Both the position numbers and the translations under genes were made by a program. The notes below the pieces were generated by a model that saw only the letters and a list, made by a program, of their open reading frames with translations, had not been told where the DNA came from and did not search any database. Source: Symbiodinium natans (taxonomy: Eukaryota; Sar; Dinophyceae; Suessiales; Symbiodiniaceae). Taken from it: DNA of 64,000 nucleotides. The stretch covers positions 1-64,000 of the forward strand of contig CAJNDS010001013.1 in NCBI GenBank assembly GCA_905221605.1, written 5' to 3'. Shown here in pieces: positions 11,443 to 21,900 of this stretch (position 1 is the stretch's first letter; every line of letters starts with the position of its first letter).

Positions 11443-12184
11443 GAAATGCCTTAAAATCAGAACAAGAAACCCTAAACTGTCTGCGAACATCCTCCGAAAC
11501 CCTGAATATCGCAGATTGTGGTCTAGGAGCTCTGCGACCTTCAACAAAACATCGCATACACGAATCTCATCCTCACACTCCTCTCAGGGTAGTTAGTCTT
11601 CAACTGTAGGTAAAAGAGTTCCAGGTATACATCTCTGCTTTGACGCAAAGCCCTTCTAACATGAGCTGTAGAAGCCCCAACCCCAAAACCCGAACCCTCA
11701 ACTCTGGGAGTTAGACCTCCCTGACCCTAAACCCTAAACCCTAACCCCTAAACCCTAAGCTCTAAACCCTGAACCCAGGGGGTCGTGGCTCAAGGTTAGA
11801 AGCTTAGGGCAGAGCCCTGAAACGTCCTCGCTCTTGCAGCTGACCATCTGTGGGCCCAGGAAGCAGCCACCCACGTTGCCGCAGGAAAAAATCACGCCCG
11901 CGACCTGCAGCTGTTCGCCTAGAATCTTCAAAGTTTCGGGAAACCCTCCGAAACCCTGAGCCCTCAGCCCCAAACCCTATAGAGGATTCTCGGACAAACG
12001 GGAAGTCGCGCAGGGCATGCAAACAGTGCAAAGAATCAACTGGGTCCCCGCCTCAGGTGCAACCTAAACCATAGCCCTAAGCATGTACAGCCTGTTTGAC
12101 GGGATCTCTGTTGGCTGAGTGATTGCAACGCACTTTCACAAGAGCTCCTCCATTCTGGGGACCCCTAACAAAGAACCCCCAAGT

Positions 12185-12240
12185 ACTCGGATCACCCTAG
12201 AATAAGGACCCCAGCAAGGTACCCCGAATTTGGGAAACCC
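12185..12240 (-). repeat. Dispersed repeat family F, copy 3 (partial)
   Basis: Reverse complement gives GGGTTTCCCAAATTCGGGG, TACCTTGCTGGGGTCCTTAT. Only the left half is present. Confidence 0.5.
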
Positions 12241-12336
12241 CCATTCAATTAAGGGGTGTTATCGTCTCTTGGTAGCACCTCTTGCATGTGACGATCTTGC
12301 GAACATGGTCTTCCAGAGCAACGTCGTGTCTTGTCA

Positions 12337-12483
12337 GAGACTCCGTTTTCTCCTTAGTTAAGGAATATGTTCCTTAAACCGCCGAAGGAGCCCTAGTGTG
12401 CTTTAAGGAACATTCCTTAAACCCATACAAGGGGCCCTGCTCTCATTTAAGGGATATTCCTCAACTAAGGGGTATTGGAGTCC
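12337..12483. mobile_element. MITE family B, copy 1 (with extra internal arm)
   Basis: GAGACTCC and TTAGTTAAGGAATATGTTCC at left; CAACTAAGGGGTATTGGAGTC at right; an additional TTTAAGGAACATTCCTTAAA palindrome inside makes it longer than its relatives. Confidence 0.65.
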
Positions 12484-12989
12484 TTGGGTCCTGGAGATGC
12501 ATACACCCTAAACCCTAAACCCCAAACCCCAAACCCTAAACCCTAACCCTAAACCCATCGCCCCCAAAAAGCTTGCACGCCGGCTGTGGCGGAAGAGGTC
12601 CAACTCCTCGGGCGACGTCCTCATAGGCACCCCACTCTTCTCATCGGCGTCGCCAAGGCTCCCCCGTTTGGGGTATATTAGGGTTTCGGGTTGATTAGGG
12701 TTTAGTGTTTAGGGTTTAGGGATAATTAGGGTTTAGGGTTAGTTAGGGTTTAGGGTACAGTAGGGTTGAGGGTATAGTAGGGTTTAGGGTTTCGGGTATT
12801 TTCGGGTTTAGGGCTTGGGGTTTACGACGTCTTCCCTCTGCTTCTCCATCTTCTGCACGGCTCGCTGAGTGGCACGTCGCTTGTGTCAGCGGGAGTATTG
12901 CTTTTGGCATCGGCAGGGCCACCGCTTGGAAAGGGTTAGGGCTACGTAAGACCTGAGAATAGGGCTTTTGTTGTGTTGCAGTTGTTCAA

Positions 12990-13112
12990 ACCCTAAACCC
13001 TAAACCTAAACCCTAAACCCTAAACCCTAAACCCTAAACCCTAAACCCTAAACCCTAAACCCTAAACCCTAAACCCTAAACCCTAAACCCTAAACCCTAA
13101 ACCCTAAACCCT
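12990..13112 (-). repeat. CCCTAAA array
   Basis: About 17 regular units with one short unit. Confidence 0.95.
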
Positions 13113-13764
13113 CTATATAAAGAATTCCACCATGTAAAACTCTAAAAGCCCTTGGAGCCCCATGGGTTTCAGGTCTAGGGCTACCCCAACCCCAAACCCA
13201 ACCCAAGTTTCCCAAGCACAAAATTCCACGTCCAAGCCCTGAACCCTGGAAACCCGTCTCCAAGACCTCATCCCTAGAATTCGAGGGGTTTGGTTTTGGG
13301 GGTAAGAAACCCTGAGCCCTAAACCCTAAAGCCTAAACCCTAAAAAATCTGCCAACCCTGAGGCCTGAAAGCCAAAACACAAAACCCAAAACCCTAAACC
13401 CTGAGGGGCGCAATCGAGAAATAGTTGCGGGGCCCCGGCAGGCTTGCTGATCAGCGGGATGCGCATTCGCTTCGAGGCCACCTGAAATTTTCAGAGGGTC
13501 TAGGGTTTCAGGCTTAGGGTTTTTGGGGGGATATACCGAACAAGGGTCCCCATGGAGTTTGGGGTGAACTCAGAACTCCCTAATTCAAGCATGTTTCGCT
13601 CTCCTGATGTAAGCCCTAAACCCTAAACCCAAACACCCAAACACCCAAACACCCAAACCCTAAACCCTCAACCCTCAACCCTAAACCCTAGCCCAATTCA
13701 CCTAAAGCCCCTACACCCCAACAAGCCCACGTTTAGGGTTTAGGGTTTAGGGTTTGGGGTTTAG

Positions 13765-13864
13765 GGTTCCCCCTTATATGCACAGTCCTTAATAGCGGTT
13801 GTAGTAGGGGTACTAAGACTATAATCCCTGTTAAGGACTGTGATGTTAAGGGGGAACATCCCAA
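13765..13864. mobile_element. MITE family A, copy 4
   Basis: Left end truncated into a TTTAGGG run (GGGTTCCCCCTTATATGC); right arm TTAAGGGGGAACATCCCAA intact. Confidence 0.7.
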
Positions 13865-13924
13865 TGCAAGATTCGTATCCTATCCCCAGAAGGACATGCG
13901 TGCACTCACCACATAGCCTAAGGA

Positions 13925-14028
13925 CAAAAGGTTTAGGTTTTAGGGTTTAGGGTTTAGGGTTTGGGGTTTGGGGTTTAGGGTTTAGGGTTTAGGGTTTAGG
14001 GTTTAGGGTTTAGGGTTTAGAATCTCAA
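13925..14028 (+). repeat. TTTAGGG array
   Basis: About 14 units, including TTTGGGG variants. Confidence 0.95.
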
Positions 14029-14145
14029 ACCCTTAGGTTTTAAAAGAACAGAATCAGGTGTGGCCTTGTGCTCGTGGAGTCCAAATGGGCTTTTAGGATT
14101 TAGGTTTGCTCCGGTCCTAAGGGTTGTAGGAAGAGGTGTGCAAAA

Positions 14146-14230
14146 ACCCTAAACCCTAAACCCTAAACCCTAAACCCTAAACCCTAAACCCTAAACCCTA
14201 AACCCTAAACCCTAAACCCTAATTAAACCC
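14146..14230 (-). repeat. CCCTAAA array
   Basis: About 12 units; with the array at 13,925 it forms an inverted pair separated by 118 bases. Confidence 0.95.
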
Positions 14231-14643
14231 TAATGTGTGTTGAAAGAGGATAGAAAGGATGATCTGCTCCTGACCGGGGCTCGGTGTCGCAGTTGATGCG
14301 GAAAGTGCCTTGGCGCGCAAAGAAATCTAGGATTTTGGGTCTAGATCCCCTGAGCTAAGACCTACACCCTAAACTCCAAAGACTCTTATTCCTAAACCCA
14401 AACCCCAAACCCCAACCCCCGAACCCTAAACCTGAAGCGATTTGGCATGAGGTCTTTACTGCATTTTGGGGCCTAGGGTTCAGGGTTGAGGGGGTAGCCT
14501 AGACAGTGAATAGTGGTTTGCGGTTTGGGGTCTAGAGCTTACTAGGGTTTACAAGGGATGACCCTGGATTCGGACATTATGGGCTCAAAGTGTCGGGTTT
14601 TACGAGTTTACGGGGTTTGCGGAGATACGCCGAAGATCGGGTA

Positions 14644-14712
14644 AACCCTAACCCTAAACCCTAAACCCTAAACCCTAAACCCCAAACCCTAAACCCTAAA
14701 CCCTAAACCCGA
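14644..14712 (-). repeat. CCCTAAA array
   Basis: About 10 units; the last telomere-like array before the retrotransposon. Confidence 0.95.
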
Positions 14713-15170
14713 GGCCCAGGACTTACCGGCCGACGGTTACCCGCATCGACTTCATCAGTGTCCAGAGCTGTCTAAGACCGCAACCCCCAAAATCTGCCAA
14801 GGAACCCTGGAACAGGAGCTTTCTCTAGCTGGATATGGGGGTTAGCAAAATTCTTGGCCCTTCTAGGGTCCCTATTTAGGGGCCTTAACAGTTGGAATAA
14901 GGTTCTGGGGGGATATTCCCATATGCTTATATAGGCAAGGGCCGTAAGGGAAAACTGTTACTAACTATTTCGATCCCTTACCCCAAGCCCTGAAACCCGA
15001 AACCCCTCTCTGTATCTTCCGCTGGGGCACAGCTGAAGTCCCCAGGCTTTGCCCACGCGAGCGCCAATGTGAAGACAATACCCGTGGCATAGAAGATACA
15101 GATCCTCCAGTTCTTGCCTCAGATCATTTTGGGCTTACGAGTGGAGACCCATCCAAGTTGGCACAGAGAA

Positions 15171-15315
15171 AAATAGACTGGTAAAGGCCTGAATGGGGTT
15201 GCAAGTACTTTTTCCCCCTGAACCCTAAATAAACCCTGTAAGGAAGCAAATAGACTTGTAAATGGGGTTGTAAGTACTTTTCTCCCCCCTGAACCCTGAA
15301 TAAACCCGATAAGGG
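15171..15315 (+). repeat. Direct repeat pair, ~70 bp
   Basis: AAATAGACT-GTAAA...AATGGGGTT(G)(C/T)AAGTACTTTT, then CCCTGAACCCT and AATAAACCC, at 15,171-15,246 and again at 15,248-15,315. Confidence 0.75.
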
Positions 15316-15400
15316 AACGAAAGGGCGATATGGGAACTTCAGGGACCCTGGGTTGAGGGTTTTAGGGTTAGACGTGTCATGACGACATCTACGAACAAAT

Positions 15401-15512
15401 TAAAATATTTATATATATGTATATATATATATACACATCTGTATATATATATATATACATATGTGTATGTATATACATATATATATACATATGTATATAT
15501 ATATATACATAT
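15401..15512. repeat. TA-rich microsatellite, left flank of the retrotransposon
   Basis: Alternating TA tracts broken by CATATGTATG-type units. It is the insertion target; small ORFs across it encode only Tyr/Ile runs. Confidence 0.9.
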
Positions 15513-15806
15513 TGTGAGCAGGTCAAAGCATGCATGGAGTGCTTGCTTAGTGCTAGTGCAGCTTGTTGTTTTCCCTTGCATGTGTAGTTTTGCAATTCGT
15601 AACAATGCCAATATTTTGGCTCAAGTACCGAGCTTGTGCCTTTGAGCACGGTAGTTTCGTACAGTAGCTCTTAGGTTGCTGTGCGGTCCGACCGGACGCA
15701 CTCAGGCGTAGCTGCGCAAGTGCTTGAACTCGCGAAGTCGTAAAACAGCGTGACCGGGCTGTGATTGCATTGGCTTAGTGCAAGTCCAGTGCTGGTCGAC
15801 TTCACA
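15513..15806 (+). repeat. 5' LTR
   Basis: Matches 32,489-32,782 at 293 of 294 positions by eye; the single difference is G at 15,716 against A at 32,692. Terminal inverted pentamer TGTGA/TCACA with the usual TG...CA ends. It contains a spliced-leader-like stretch at 15,607-15,625. No TATA box is evident. Confidence 0.95.
15607..15625 (+). promoter_or_regulatory. Relict dinoflagellate spliced-leader sequence in 5' LTR
   Basis: GCCAATATTTTGGCTCAAG matches the 3' half of the conserved dinoflagellate spliced leader (GCCATTTTGGCTCAAG) with only a 3-nt insertion; the last 12 nt are identical. Trans-spliced mRNA that is reverse-transcribed and reintegrated is known to leave such relics in dinoflagellates. 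Placement inside an LTR suggests that element RNA was trans-spliced at some point. Confidence 0.6.
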
Positions 15807-15808
15807 AT

Positions 15809-15826
15809 TGGGGGCTGTTCTGGGAA
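15809..15826 (+). promoter_or_regulatory. Candidate primer-binding site
   Basis: TGGGGGCTGTTCTGGGAA lies two bases after the LTR end and starts with TGG, the complement of a tRNA CCA tail. I cannot tell which tRNA would pair with it. Confidence 0.4.
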
Positions 15827-15883
15827 ACGTACAGCTCTTGTGCCTACGGCCCGAGTGGGCAAGCATTGCTTTGCTTGTCTGTC

Positions 15884-15904
15884 GCGGTCCGTGACCTGGA
15901 CGCG
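15884..15904 (+). repeat. Hairpin motif copy 1
   Basis: Stem GTCC/GGAC around loop GTGACCT, in the untranslated leader. Confidence 0.75.
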
Positions 15905-15910
15905 TGGACT

Positions 15911-15990
15911 GTGTGCCACGCTTGCGGCCTGTTAACCAAGGCGCGGCGCTTCGTGTGCCACGCCTGCAGCCTGCTAACCAAGGCGCGGCG
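15911..15990 (+). repeat. Tandem duplication in the element's leader
   Basis: Two 38-bp copies, 15,911-15,948 and 15,953-15,990, differ at only a few positions and both end AAGGCGCGGCG. The second copy ends immediately before the first ATG of the long frame, so the duplication forms the start-codon context. Confidence 0.8.
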
Positions 15991-18900
15991 ATGTCCGCAG
16001 AGGTTGCAGGTCAGGCCGAGGGGGTCACCCTCCTCGAAGCGATCGAGGGTGGTGACGTTCCCTATCCCGAGCGGATGAGCTACGTCGCTTGGCTTAAGTG
16101 GCGTAGGGAGACCGGCAGCCGTCCGTTGTCCAAGCGGGATGGGGTCAGCACAACGCCAGAGCAAGAGGCAGCCCTCTGGCGAAAAGTCATGAAGTTCCTC
16201 CATGACGCCGAAGGCGAGGACGAGGAGGAAGAGGAAGAAGAAGAGGACTCCGAGCTAGTCCCTGAGGCCTCGGGCGCTGGAGGCGACAGTCCGCCGCGGG
16301 TGGACGTCAGCGCCGCGGCTAGGGAGCTGGCCATGGTCCCTACCGGTGCTGCCTATGTCCCTGCTACGGCACCAGGGTCCCGCCCGGCGGGACCGTCCGG
16401 TCCGCCGTCGACAGCAGGTTCAGTGCCAGGCACCGCAGAGGGCTCGCAGGCGGAGCTGCGCGCGATTTTCCGTCCAAACCAAGAACCGGTCGCGGACTAC
16501 TTGACGCGCGTTTCGCGGATTGTCCTCGCGCTCAAAGCGCATGGAGTCACGGTGAGCTCCCGTGACCTTGACGCCTTAAGCACCAAAGCCACCCTCCTTG
16601 CGGATGAGTTCTCCAAGATAGGCGGGGACTGGCATCCGACAAAGATGGTCCGTCGGCTGCGGACCAGGTTCTCGGTCGCGGCTTTGCGCGGTGGCGAGGA
16701 CCCCGAAGACGCAGAGGAGATTCAGCGTGAAATCCAATGCATCGGGGAGCTTATCCTCGCGCTAGGGGGGAAAGAAAGCTCGAGCCAAGAGAAGGTTTGG
16801 AGCTCCCCGTCCGATGTGCCAGTTGAAGCCGTGGGGCCGCGTTCCCCAGGGCTCCCACAGCCTGCGACCGCAAGTGGGTTGGGGGTAGGTTTGGACCGTG
16901 GAGGTTTGCACACTGCTGAGGTGGCAGGTGGTCCTTCCGCGGCCCGTGACCTGGGCGCGACGGACGGCGATTCCCCTTTGCGCGCAAAGCTCGCGGCGCT
17001 GGAGATGGAGATAGAAGCCCTGAAGCGAGGTTCAGACGGCGGAGGTTCGCAGACCGGGTCCCAAAACCCGGCGGGCGATTTCGCCGCCGCACTCGCCGCC
17101 CAAACTGAAGCGCTGAAAGAAGCGTTGGCGCAGAGGGGCGGGCAAAGCTCCATAACGACGGTCAAAACTGACCTCACGTGGCCGACGCTGACCGACGACA
17201 AGTCGGACGCGCGAGACGTTGTCCTGTTCTACGAGGAGTTCGAGGACGTCTGCGCGCTGGCCAACAACTGCCGCGGTATGAGTGCGCGCGAAAAGCTGCT
17301 AGCGCTACGCGGGCGCTGCCGCGGCTCGCGCATGAAGACGTACACGAACGCCTACCGCGCAGCGTGGAAGTCGGGAGAGGTTCTCTCCGATCCACAGGCG
17401 GTGTACGACCGCATCAAGAACAAGCACTTGATGTTCGGGGAGTCGCGGGAGGAAAGAGAAGTCCGCGTGGATGGTGAGCATGCCTCCCTCGCTAAGGGCA
17501 AGCTCACAGGCCACCAATTCGAGCCTTTGTTTGAGGCATCGATCGCGGACCTTGAGGCGGTGGGTCTCGGGAAGACCCCACGAGAGTTGTATCTCTCGTA
17601 CCTCCGCAAGATGCCTCCGTATCTCCAAAAGGAGATACGGAGTGACAAGCGGTTGTGGCCCGGCGATCCCAAGGATGGCGGGCTGCGAGGGCCGCAGACT
17701 TGGGAGGAGAGCCACAAAGTCGTCTTGGAGTACGAACAGAGGGAAGCAGCGCACCGGGCGGTTTCCCACTCTGTGTACTCAGCGACCGGCTCTCCGAGCG
17801 CGGACCCGTCGGTCGCGCTAGCCGAGGCTCAGAAGGAGATTAAGAGCCTCAAGGCCGCCGCCAAGGCTGCTGCGAAGGGAGCAGCTGCCGCGGCCAAAGC
17901 TGGCGCGGACCAGACGTTCGCCGCTGCGTCGAAGGGAGCTGGCAAAGGAGCGGACAAGAAGATCTGCTTCCACTTTCGCGACCACGGGAATTGCCCGAAA
18001 GGGGATGCCTGCCCGTACAGCCACGACAAGGAGCTCCGCAGAAAAGCTCTCGCGGCCAAGAAGGGTGACCAAACCTTTGCCACTGCGAAAGGTAAGGGCA
18101 AGGGGAAGGGAGGTGGCAAGGCAAAGGCCAGCGCTAAGCCTAAGGCTGCGGCCAAAGGCGCGGCAAAGCCACCAGGCACTGTTTGCCCCTTTTTCTCCAA
18201 GAATGGGTCGTGCAAGAAAGGAGCCAGCTGCGACATGGTCCACAACCTGACGACCTCAGGAGGGACGCCGGCCTTGCCTGCCAACTGGGCCGCGCCCTCC
18301 GGTGCTTCCATGTCTAACCCCTTCGCCGCGTTCAGTGTCCAGATAGGCAGCTCAGGCGTCCAGGCAGGCGTCTCAGGAGCCGCAGGACGCGCCGCGGTGC
18401 AGCAGCACGCGCTTCCGTTGAGCAAGGGCGGGCGGGACAAGTTCGCCACCCTGGACGATCTGCCGAAGGACTGGTGGAACCTGGCGGACAACGAGCCAGG
18501 AGGCTACCAGTACAGAACGGTAGTCCAGGTGCTCGATAAGGTCGAGTGCATGCTCGACGGATGCGCTGGCGCAAACCACGTGACAGAGGAACTCGTGGTG
18601 GGCATGATGAACCGGGCTGCAGAGCTGGGGATCGGCACCGAAGATCCCGGCTTCCCGGTCGTGAGACTCGAGAAGTGGGTCCACCCCGAATACGTGCATG
18701 GCATTGCTTCGGGAGCCCCCGTTCCTCTGAAGGGGGCAGCAGTCTTGCGCGTCACGCTGCTGGAAGGCAGGACGGCGGACGACTGTCGCCCCAACACTGA
18801 AATTTTCGTGCGATGCAAAATCGCAGCCAGGGGAACGTCCGATTGGCACGGACTGATCCTCGGCGGCAGAGCGTTGGACTGCGCCGGAAGGATGGGCCTG

Positions 18901-21900
18901 GGCTTCAGGCCGGGTCCCGACTTTCACGTCCTCGACACGCTGGGAATCAGGATGCCCAGATGTGAGGATCACAGCAAGACCCGGAAGGACAGGGCCTACG
19001 CCTTCGAAGCGCGGTTGTCGAGCCTGGACGACGCGTCATGCACCGAGCCTGGGGGCGGAAGTCGGGAGCTCCTCCGCTACGACGGGGAAGAGCCGCTCGA
19101 GCTCTCGCCAGGCGACGGGGTGCTGGTGCCAGTCGTGCGGGAGCCAGGAGTCTCCGCAGAGGGATCCCTGTCCGAGGTAGTGCTTCCGGTTGAGTGCGGG
19201 GTCGAGGCCGTGCCAGGCCTTTGGCCCACAGGAGAGGGTAAAGGGTTTGTGCTGCTTGCAGCCCAAGAGTGTGACCACTCTCTCCAGCCGGGCGAGGTTG
19301 TTGCGGAAGTGCGTTCCGGCCTCGTTAGCACTGCGGCCTGTGGTTGTGGCGCGGTTGAGACGGTGTTCGAGTCGGAGCCGTCTCCGCAGGCATGTGCGGA
19401 TTGTGGGGTCGCCGTTGCCTCGGTTGACCACGACCCGTGCTTTGCTTGCGGGTCCGCGTCCAGGGCCGCGGCAAGAAGCTTCCAAGGTTGTTCCTCGTGT
19501 GCGCGGTCCTTTGGGCGGCTGCGTACCGGCGCCAGGATCGGTGTGCTATCGGTCCTTGCTGCGGTGACTGTTCTCGCTTCGGTGTGGGGCGGGAGCGGCC
19601 CGGTTGGGCGCCCTGTTGAGGAGCCTGGAGTGCTTACTTGCTTGGACCACCTTCCAAGCGTCGACAGCTGGTGGGAGGCGCCGGGTGGTTACGCGTCTGT
19701 GTGGGGTAGGCGCCCTGCGCAGAAGGACATCGGGACTCTGGCGGTCGAGAAGGCGCCTTACGAAACGTGCTTGCTTCAGCGCGTAGGTGAGGCGTGGCGT
19801 CTTTGGGACACGAGGGATTTGCGTGTGGCGGAAAGCGTTGCGTGCAGCGACGAAGTTCCCGTCACCGAACGCCTCGCGGTCTTTAGGACGCGCAAGGGGC
19901 CACGCTGGGCTGGTTGGCGTGAGGGATCAGCCACGGCTGGAAGAGGCGCAAGTGACGCAGTGCGCCCAACAGACGCGGTCGACACGGCGCGCTGCCCGAG
20001 CTATCATATCGTGGAGAGCTGGGATATCGACAAGATGATCGAAGAGCCTCCAACGGACTACTATTATGAGAAGCTCGCGGCAGATATGCGCGCCCGGCAC
20101 CCTAAGGCGTGCCCGCACCTCCTCGACCACCTCGTTTCCTTAGAGGGTTTCCTAGACAAGTCAATCTTGTTTGGGTTCTCCTTTGGAATCAGCAAGGCCG
20201 AAGTTTGTGTCTCCAAAGGCAAGCTCCTGGGACACAACATTGGGCGGGACGGGAGTTCGCCTGACGAAGAGCGTTGTCAGGCGGTGATTGACTTTCCCCC
20301 GCTCTGGGAGAAGCTTCACATTCAGCAATTTTTGGGTTGCGCAAACTGGTTGCGCGGCTACCTGCCTGTTGAGTATGGGCACGCAGCCAAGATTTTAGGG
20401 CAGTGGCAGAAGCCAGGCGCCGTCTTTCCTGAAGGCGGGCTGGGCTCAGCCGCCACCGAGGGTTGCAAAGCCTTTAAAGCGATTAAGCGCATGATGCAGA
20501 ACCGCATCAATTTGGCTACCTTCGATGAAGCCTCTGCTGCGGATGGGTCGTGTCCCCTTGAGCAGATCGCGGATGCGTCGGGCATAGCGGTAGGGGGCAG
20601 CGTCGTGCAGATGACGCGTGACTTGAGCCAGCTCAAAGTGCTTATGACGCACTCGAAGAGCTTGACCCCCGCGCAGCAGAACTGGCCGCCCTTGATACAG
20701 GAGGCGTTTGCCCAGCTCGAGGTAAAGCGGGCGACACGCCGCATGTTTGGCTCTATTCGGACTCTGTGTTGGACAGATCATGCCAACCTTACCCGAGCGC
20801 AAACGTCGGACATCGGAATGGATCCGAAACTCGTCCGGTGGGTTGCGGAAATCCTTATGGATGGGTCCGAAATAAGGAGCCTTAGCGGTCGCTCAGCGAC
20901 GCTGGGTGACAGTTTTAGCCGCAATCCCAAAGATCGGGATGCGCTCCTTGCGGCGAGGACGAAAGATCTCGAGGGCCTTTCGGGCCAACTCCGAGGTTTC
21001 GACCTGGACCAGTACCTCGGAGAGGGTACTGAGGGTGACGGACCCGTGCCCTGGGCGGTCGGCAACGACGCCGTCCCAGAGCCTGCGGGCCGTGTCCAGG
21101 CCGCGGCTGTGCCGATGTGCGTCGTCGCAGCCCTTCCGGTGCGCGTCATGGTTGTCTTTGACTACGCGCGTTGGAAAGAGCAGGACGCAGAGCTGACTGA
21201 GATCAGGCGCGTCTTCCAAGCGAGCCTCCCTGGAGTTTCTGTGGCTGTCAGGGGTTGTTGGGGTCCGTTTGAGGATACCGACGGGCTTGCCTCGCATTTT
21301 GATTGCGGGGCCGGCAGGCTCGCAGGGACCAAGAAGATCAAGCGGATCAGGGTCGACTTGCTTACTTCGTGTGCCAAGGTTCTTAGGGAAGCTTCGGGGT
21401 TTCGACCGCAGTTCCTCGTAGGACTTGGGCAAGGCGGGCTGGTCACAGCCGTCCTTAGGTGGCCTTTGGTTGTTGAGCTCACGCTCCAAGCAAGGAACCT
21501 GCAGCGCAAAGAAGCTAGGGCTGTAGGAGAGGCTTGGGCAGGCATCAAGGCTATCTGGGCGGTGCGGCCACGCCTTTGGCGCACGCAGCAAGGCCACTTG
21601 GAAGTGGCCGAGGCTTGTCCGGAACTCAAGAAGGATTTTCCGGAGCCTCCCCTGCGAGGTTTTGGGATCGTAGGGAAGCAGGCATTGGGGGCGGAGGTTC
21701 TGCGGTCCTTGAGGCTGGACGCGGTTCGTTCCATCGATGATGCCAGCATTAGAGGGATGCTGGACGAACCGTCACGACCCCTCTGGGACCATGAGGGTCT
21801 ATGCATCTGCGGCAAACGGACCTACCTGTTTTCTCGCTGCCCCGCCTGCATCGAGAAAGAGGCAGTCGATACCTCGGTAGAGATAGCCGAGCGGGAGGAG

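Noticed and set aside
15339-15649. ORFs over the TA microsatellite and the 5' LTR
   Set aside because: Tyr/Ile runs from the microsatellite; the LTR part is noncoding.
15904-15990. GTG start for the Gag frame
   Set aside because: A eukaryotic element should use ATG; the first in-frame ATG is 15,991 and the upstream codons are the duplicated leader.
20893-21815. Large minus-strand ORFs of 217-234 codons inside the retrotransposon
   Set aside because: Antisense shadows of the GC-rich Gag-Pol frame, with no domains.
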